This document shows, in pieces, positions 57,926-64,000 of a stretch of DNA of 64,000 nt; the first letter of the stretch is position 1, and each line of letters starts with the position of its first letter. This DNA is from Vandiemenella viatica (lineage: Eukaryota > Arthropoda > Insecta > Orthoptera > Morabidae). Under the pieces are notes generated by a model. It searched no databases and was not told the DNA's origin. It worked only from the letters and a program-made list of their open reading frames with translations. The position numbers and the translations under genes were made by a program. The DNA is taken from NCBI GenBank assembly GCA_031002005.1, contig JARYHS010009186.1, positions 188,258,437 through 188,322,436 on the forward strand. The letters are read 5' to 3'.

Positions 57926-59394
57926 TAGCTTTTAGCAGGAAAACGTATGGAATAAATTTTTAATGGAACATAAATACTTCCAACTCGATCTGGCTTATCT
58001 TCATCGGCTAGGGAATATCGAAACTTATCTTCCCATATTTCAAATACATCGCTAACTTATGCTGCTAATGCAATCACTGTGCTATAATTACGTACCAAAT
58101 AATCGTTAATATTTATCACTTGCTACTTGCACAGGAAGAAATGACGTAAGGAATGATATTAGTTACGCAATACGCGTCTAGTTATCTTAATGTATACACC
58201 AGTTTACAGAGTCTTGAAAACAGAATAATGAAGGTCGAAGTGAAATGTTTTTTTAGTCATAACTCTGATGTTTCAAAGATATTACTTTAAAAATAAAAGT
58301 AGTATCATCTACGTTGCTCAGAGATCCTGGCTTATTTTAGAACACTGTACCTAGTTACAATACATGGCGGAATCATTTGCAAATGATATCCTTTAATTAT
58401 TTACACATTTTCCCTGAAAATCATGAATAGAAGTTGTGGTAAAATTCCTTATGGAGTTCCTGAAATGGAATAGGTAAATGTCTCAATTTAGATTGGGGTG
58501 GCCCAAAGATTTACAGATATTCAGAACCACATAATTTTTAAGGGTTCTTGTTTTCTTTTTATAAACTGCGACTTCATCATTATTTCCTTAACTGTATTCC
58601 ATTTTATTAGTTCCTTTCTTTTTTTAAATTTATGGATGAAAATTTATGATTCAACCTAATCACTTGAAAGTATGATAGAATGCACTGCAAACTGAAGTTA
58701 TTTCTAGCCGATAGCTTGATTGTTTTAATGACATATTGTGTAATTGTTCATATATCTGTATAGTGTAAGTCTGTTACCTAAAACCACTCCACACCATCAC
58801 ACTCACTGAAAAATAAGCAATTGTGATGAGATAAAAATGTTTTTCATCATTCTTCATGTGAAATATTTGCCAACTGATTTCATCTATAGTGAAAAAAAGT
58901 AAATTTTTAACCAATATTCATACTCTAAACTTTATTTTCTGCTTATAAAGAAAGTATCTGAATCTTTGAAGTTATATATAGTCCCCTACAATTTACAGGA
59001 AAAATATTACTCTGAGGAACACTTGTGTGGCAATGCTACTTACTCAACTAATGAAGCCCAACAATTCATCTTCAAGTGATTTACACATGCCTTTTCTTTG
59101 GGAACGAATCCATTAAACAATCTTTGAGGGTTCATGAAATTTTAAATGTCAGAAACTGCAATGGAAAGTCCTCTTCCGATGGAATGTGTTCACCGGTGAC
59201 TATATCCTTACTCACCTGCTTTAGCTTTTTGTGATTTTTTTTTTTTACCTTGAATACTCTGACAGTTATTTCCATACTTGTCTTTTACCGATTTAAATTT
59301 AAATTCTTACAGTGTTTAAGTTAGATTGGTTAGAATTCACCCGGATAAATTTTTCCAGTACGTGACTTCCTCACCTTCAAAGGAACAATTTTCC
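57926..59394. other. AT-rich non-coding stretch
   Basis: Nothing recognised. Confidence 0.45.
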
Positions 59395-59645
59395 CGTTGC
59401 CCTACCCCTCAATTCAACTGCTAGGTTGTGGTCATGGTCAGCTATCTACATAATTCCACTTATTATTCCTAATTCTACTACCAATTTTGAAACAGACATC
59501 AGCATCAATAGCCGGCTCATACACTGTCAGTCTCTTCTCTAACCTCCAATTTTACATTCCCAAAGCATCTCCTTTATCACGTCACTTACTAATTGTATTC
59601 TGTTGTAACAAATTTAGACCACCCCCTTTTTACATCTTGGAACAT
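59395..59645 (-). mobile_element. Diverged second copy of the CR1/R1-like LINE 3' end
   Basis: TTGTGGTCATGGTCA near 59425 and CTCCTTTATCACGTCACTTA near 59570 line up, in order and spacing, with the LINE at 17985-18600 (TTGTGGTCATGGTCATCT and CTCCTTTATCATATCCGTCA). Both are minus strand. The copy is heavily mutated and has no open frame. Confidence 0.6.
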
Positions 59646-59765
59646 CCTCATTTTATACCTATAACGTGGGTCCAATAATAGCAGTTGTGCAATTTATGAT
59701 TCATTATTATTTATATCACTTTTTTTAACTTCTGAGTGAGTAAACTTTTGCTTCATATATATATA

Positions 59766-60560
59766 CTAAGTGGCCCAAAAGTAGGTACACAATTACATAT
59801 ACGGCATATCTAATCCCGTAGGTGCTCATAATGTCCACCTTCGGCATTGATGCATTCCTGCAGCCTGTCCCTTTATACTTACACACAGTGGGACACTAAT
59901 TCCGGTTAGAACGAATTTCCTTATACGCATCATCGATTAAATCCTTCAACTGTAGTACTGTGACGGGTTTTCTGGGATAAGCCTTAGCCTTTACTACTTC
60001 CCAGAGGAAGAAATCCATTAAAGTCCGGAGAAGGTGATTTGTTAATGCTCCCCCATCACTCAATCCAACGCTGCGGTAATGTCTCGTCTAGGTGTCTATG
60101 GACCACCAAAGAAAAACGCGGTGGGGCCCCGTCCTGTTGAAAGAACAATCCCGCGGTTCGGGCCGTGCTTGCAGTTGTGGCACCACAACTTCGATCAACG
60201 AGTCCAGATGTTTGGGGCCACCAACAGTTCCATCGAAAAAGACAGGACTCATGATACCATCGCAGGCTATGCCACCCCACACTGTGACGCCAGGCTGATT
60301 CAATTGCTTAGTCATAATGACATGTGAGTTTTCATCGGCCCAGTACACTCAGTTATGTCTGTTGACGTGACCAGAACTGTAATCTGCGGTCTGGATCGTC
60401 CTCAACAAGGCCATGCAACAGTCCGGGGCGGTACGGCTTAAGCTGCAGCTGCTGCATCAGACGTTGTAATGATGTCATCGCAATGCCATTCCAAAATCTA
60501 ATTTCTTGACTTAATTCAAACCGTTACCTGCATCATGGACTACATCTGCGCAAAAGGATT
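59766..60560 (-). mobile_element. Mariner-like transposase pseudogene
   Basis: The left end after TA reads CTAAGTGGCCCAAAAGTAGG. On the minus strand the translation runs LKPYRPGLLHGLVEDDPDRR (about 60410), YWADENSHVIMTKQLNQPGV (60348 on), VWGGIACDGIMSPVFFDGTV, then FFQQDGAPPRFS and LDETLPQRWIE. In another frame DFFLWEVVKAKAYPRKPVTV leads to the end near 59910. These are successive blocks of a Tc1/mariner DDE transposase, including the QQDGAPPHFS-type Asp box and the final DFFLWG-type Asp box. Stops and frameshifts separate them. I did not find the right-hand terminal repeat. Confidence 0.85.
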
Positions 60561-61400
60561 CCAAATAACTTTACGATATCATTGTGTGACGCTCCCAAAA
60601 TGTTTTACTTTCTGTGGACCAAAGTTCTAAATAGTTGAATACTCCGTAATCATGTCAATCTTTTGTAATACAGTTGACGCTCATTTTAGATTACATGATA
60701 TATTAATGTTCGTAACTAATAAAATAATTCGAAGTCCAATGTATTGCCAAGAGCGCAATGGCTTTTCCAATCACGAAAGCATGTAGTTTAGAAATCCCGA
60801 AAATGCTGTAACTCTAAATTTATTCCCATACTGTGCTTAAGCCAAGTCATCTCGGTGTCAACCTATAAGACGTTATAATGAAACCTTAGATTTCGATTCC
60901 AGCGGTTACTCAAACGACGATAATATTCTTCTGTTACTTTCTTCAAGATTTGATATCCCAGTTACTCTAACTGGATTTTTTTGTTACATCCGTTCTCTAT
61001 AAAACGAAACTCTTTTTTCATTTTCAATTGGTCCCATGTATATGATGATCTCAGAGATGAAAATTACGATTCAACGCAATGTATATACCAACACATGTGA
61101 ATCTGTTTTTTTAATGCTTTAACAGTATGTAATATGTTGGTTGTAATCAATATGAGAATACTTTTAAAAAAATATGGCAACGGATGTTTCATTAACTGTT
61201 ACAACAATCCAGAATCTCTAAAATGGAAGTGTAATTTCAGGCAAGCACAAAGGTGATTACTTTGTGTATTTTTTATTATTTTATCGATATAACTGTATTG
61301 CCTTTATAAATTAATTTGGGATGAAGAGAATCGGCGAGGGAAAAAAAATCGAGATATAGCATTAAGATACGTTAAGTTGTTGGTAATATAATTGATATTG
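60561..61400. other. AT-rich non-coding stretch
   Basis: Nothing recognised. The missing right end of the mariner-like element may lie in its first part. Confidence 0.4.
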
Positions 61401-61700
61401 CTAATAGGTGTGTGTACTGTTCCACATAAATAGCAACTAACATAATATAATATGTAGTCACAAATTACAGTGAAACCTTACATGGTAACTGGTTGGTAAG
61501 AAAATAACTGGTTATTAGATGCTGGTAACAAGTGTATACACTGTTCCACATAATAAGTATTAATTAACTCGGGATTGTATTTGTAGATTACAGGAGATAT
61601 TGGTTATACTAATGGGTTGTTGCTAACTTGTTGTCAATATATAATAATATTATCAATTATATAGTAATATTGACATTACTAATAAGTGTATGTACTGTTC
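61401..61700. repeat. Degenerate tandem repeat, about three units of 120-150 bp
   Basis: The word AAT-(A/G)-GTGTRTRYACTGTTCCACAT recurs near 61405, 61530 and 61684, with similar AT-rich filler (TTGGTTA / TAATATTG) between. Unit length varies. Confidence 0.6.
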
Positions 61701-61741
61701 CACATCCCCGAGATTATTCTCACATGGGATCAAAGTGAACA

Positions 61742-61742
<1 letters not shown>

Positions 61743-61774
<32 letters not shown>
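61743..61774. repeat. (ATCT)8 microsatellite
   Basis: Eight perfect ATCT units; probably polymorphic. Confidence 0.95.
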
Positions 61775-62320
61775 GGAAGGGACACCTGTAACTGATAATG
61801 AGGAGATACTACGTTAAGAGCTGCACCAACAAAAAAATGAAAAAGTGGCTTACAAATTCAAAATGAATGAAGATTTGCTTTCTACGAAATTACATTTAAA
61901 AATTCAATAACGGAATAACAAATTAATATCTTTCCTTAATAAGTAGATCTTGTAAATAAACGAGATCTATACCGAACTTAAAAATCTGCAAACACATTTC
62001 CAAACACCCTCTCTCTTACGAAATTTGGGAACAACGACAACAGTACTATTTTATCTCACTCAGTGTTCTAAAAGGGAATTAAAAGAGTATTGGAGAGCAC
62101 AATTTACGTCACACAAAGAAAGCGAACATTGTTTTGAAATGTTTCATGTAATTATTAAAAAATAGAATTTCTGAGATGTCCTAACAGACGTCATTATAAA
62201 TTAAATTATCTTGAAACAAATAATCTTTAATCTGTCAGTTGCGGTCACTGTGATGTACACGGTGCAGAGGTAAATTACAGATCGTTATCTAAGAGGGAAG
62301 AGTGACATAACTGTTTGTGC
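61775..62320. other. Upstream region of gene 2
   Basis: AT-rich; no further motif recognised before the TATA box. Confidence 0.45.
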
Positions 62321-62327
62321 TATAAAT
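62321..62327 (+). promoter_or_regulatory. TATA box of gene 2
   Basis: TATAAAT lies 42 bases before the ATG at 62369. Transcription would start near 62350, giving a 5' leader of only about 20 bases. This is plausible for short secreted insect protease genes. Confidence 0.6.
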
Positions 62328-62368
62328 GATCAAGTAGGCACCGACAGCTGAGAGACCACTGTTTCAAG

Positions 62369-62738
62369 ATGTTGAAAACCGTCGTCCTGCTCTTCCTGGT
62401 GGCCTCTAGCCTCGCCGGGACAGTCCGACCTCGCTTCGGAGTTGCCAAGAGGATGTCTAACGGCCGCATCATAGGCGGTACCGACGCCAACATCGAGGAT
62501 TTCCCCTGGCAGATCTCTCTGCAGTATTTGGACGCTCACAACTGCGGAGGCTCCATTATCAGCTCCGACTGGGTGTTGACGGCAGCCCACTGCTTGGAGG
62601 GTTTCAATGTCATTACCCTCAGCGTGCGCTCTGGAACCTCGACCAGAAAGCGGCGGAACCGTCAGCGAAGTCTCCCTCACCTACTATCACTTTGACTACG
62701 ATTCCACCTCTATCGACAATGACATCGGAGTTATTCAG
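62369..62738 (+). CDS. Trypsin-like serine protease, exon 1 with one-base frameshift (gene 2, partial)
   Basis: The exon encodes a signal peptide ([17 protein letters not shown]), a propeptide ending at Arg33 and a mature start [21 protein letters not shown] carries the catalytic His74. The frame then breaks at GTSTR: an extra base in the AAA at 62647-62649 sends the reading into a stop at 62695. Downstream, the next frame reads [17 protein letters not shown] and then DNDIGVIQ, holding the catalytic Asp. Without the extra base the exon is 369 nt and phase 0, exactly matching gene 1, and the donor CAG/GTTGGTTTGA is the same. It is a recent pseudogene, a polymorphic null or a sequencing error. 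Exon 2 is not in the window, so the Ser residue cannot be assessed. Confidence 0.85.
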
Positions 62739-62802
62739 GTTGGTTTGAACTAGCACTGATTTACTGTATTGAACAAATTGAGATAAGAAGGAACACTATA
62801 TA

Positions 62803-63389
62803 CAGGGTGTTACAAAAAGGTACGGCCAAACTTTCAGGAAACATTCCTCACACACAAACAAAGAAAATATGTTATGTGGACATGTGTCCGGAAACATTTA
62901 CTTTCCATGTTAGAGCTCATTTTAGTTTCGTTAGTATGTACCCCATGTTCTTCCACCTACGCTCAATGGAGCACGTTATCATGATTTCATACGGGATACT
63001 CTACCTGTGCTGCTAGAAGATGTGCCTTTACAAGTACGACCCAACATGTGGTTCATGCACGATGGAGCTCCTGCACATTTCAGTACGCCATTCTCCAGGG
63101 CTGCATCAGCGCATCAGGGATTCCATGCGACGGAAGGTGGATGCATGTATCATCGCTAACGGAGGACATTTTGAACATTTCCTGTAACAAAGTGTTTGAA
63201 GTCACGATGGTATGTTCTGTTGCTTTGTGTTTCCATTCCATGTTTAATGTGATTTGAAGAGAAGTAATAAAATGAGCTCTAACATGGAAAGTAAGCGTTT
63301 CCGGACACATGTCCACATAACATATTTTCTTTGTTTGTGTGTGAGGAATGTTTCCTGAAAGTTTGGCCGTACCTTTTTGTAACACCCTG
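62803..63389 (+). mobile_element. Tc1/mariner-like element with 122-bp inverted arms, internally deleted
   Basis: Arms 62803-62924 and 63268-63389 are reverse complements with two mismatches, beginning CAGGGTGTTACAAAAAGG. TA precedes the left end; the right flank is AA, so one target copy has changed. The plus-strand interior retains two transposase blocks in different frames: NMWFMHDGAPAHFS near 63045 (the middle Asp motif) and LHQRIRDSMRRKVDACI followed by GGHFEHFL near 63100-63180 (the C-terminus). The N-terminal half is gone. The element lies in what should be intron 1 of gene 2, 64 bp after the donor. Confidence 0.85.
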
Positions 63390-64000
63390 AAGTTGTTGTG
63401 GTATTACAGCACAATTCTTATGTGTATCACTGGACTATATTTGTGTCAGCCGTACTGATTGCAACCACTTTTGCAAATCCTTGAACTCCCCCAAATCGCC
63501 GTTCATAAATTACACATTTCACAATCTAAAAATACACATTTAATAAAAAACATGTCTTCCACGAGTTCCAGGCGGATGGTAAGATTTAAGCATTTCACAA
63601 TGCTGCAGGAAATGACAGTCCCTGGTTCTACCTTCCCAGTGGAAGCACTGCAGTTCTTAATTTACAAACCTTGACTTTGTGCCTCATCGACGTTGAGGTC
63701 ATTAAAGTAGAAGCACTAATGAGAATCGAGGCTTTGCGTAACCCAGTAGGGTTCAATTGTAAATAATAATTTCCCTGTATGGAAAGGAAAGATAATTTGT
63801 TCCCACCACTCACCAAAGTTGAAGGGAGTGGGAAACAGCAACAAAGATATAATCCACAAACTCGAAAAACACATTATTTCTGGCAAAGCCCATTTTAAAA
63901 TAAATAGAAACTTGTGGCTGAGCACTCGCAAGCGCCTACGGCCATTTATTTAATATATGTATTAACATATTTTACAAAGTTGCCCAAAAGAGATTCTCAG
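63390..64000. other. Probable intron 1 sequence of gene 2 to window end
   Basis: No exon resembling gene 1 exon 2 was found before the window ends. The sequence is AT-rich apart from the SINE tail fragment. Confidence 0.4.
63672..63708 (-). repeat. SINE family B 3' tail fragment
   Basis: GTGCCTCATCGACGTTGAGG and then TCATTAAAG is the reverse complement of the conserved family 3' end. No body follows. Confidence 0.4.

Noticed and set aside
61743..61774. CRISPR-like or origin-like repeats (here and elsewhere)
   Set aside because: The short repeats are simple microsatellites, and the genome is animal-type. No spaced direct repeats of CRISPR form exist.
62330..62680. 116-codon minus-strand frame over gene 2 exon 1
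   Set aside because: It is the antisense shadow of the protease exon, whose plus-strand translation carries all the family motifs.

Overview
The window looks like nuclear DNA from an insect with a large, repeat-rich genome. The evidence is short secreted trypsin-fold protease genes split by a conserved phase-0 intron, an AT-rich intergenic background, and decayed copies of most eukaryotic transposon classes. A polyneopteran (locust, cockroach or stick-insect type) is my best guess from the repeat load and the tRNA-derived SINEs, but the sequence alone does not fix the species. No bacterial or organellar features are visible.

Coding content is small and sits in the last 20 kb. Gene 1 (exons 45319-45684 and 49226-49648, + strand) encodes a 262-residue secreted trypsin-fold protein with the catalytic His and Asp, but a Tyr codon replaces the catalytic Ser, so it is probably an inactive serine protease homolog. 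Gene 2 (exon 1 at 62369-62738, + strand) is a tandem paralog behind a TATA box. It has a one-base frameshift, and its second exon lies beyond the window or is missing. Between them, on the minus strand (57067-57422), is a decayed 3' exon of a third paralog. Together they are the edge of a trypsin-family cluster with one altered and two broken members. Weaker gene signs are a candidate signal-peptide exon at 175-256, a TATA/initiator promoter with a splice donor at 12369-12650, and an unidentified coding-like exon at 54059-54263.

The rest is mobile DNA and its debris. From 1 to 17 kb the sequence is mostly unrecognised AT-rich DNA with a few SINEs and GC-richer islands. From 18 to 29 kb it is a nest: a CR1-like LINE end, a mariner with TA target duplications, a decayed jockey-type LINE, a Penelope-like GIY-YIG fragment, a 3.0-kb non-autonomous Helitron filled by a satellite array, and an LTR with a primer-binding-like site 36 bp after the Helitron end. 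From 29 to 41 kb there are SINEs of two families, two tail-to-tail LINE 3' ends, and a 506-bp element with 163-bp near-identical inverted arms. Gene 1's intron carries a PIF/Harbinger-like element (46137-47433) with an inverted internal duplication. Gene 2's intron carries a Tc1/mariner-like element with 122-bp arms.

The least ordinary structure is the Helitron at 24912-27929. Its body is about 17 monomers of two alternating types (about 179 and 189 bp), giving a 368-bp dimeric higher-order repeat bounded by a TC 5' end and a hairpin-CTAG 3' end. The Tyr-for-Ser protease homolog is the second item worth follow-up.
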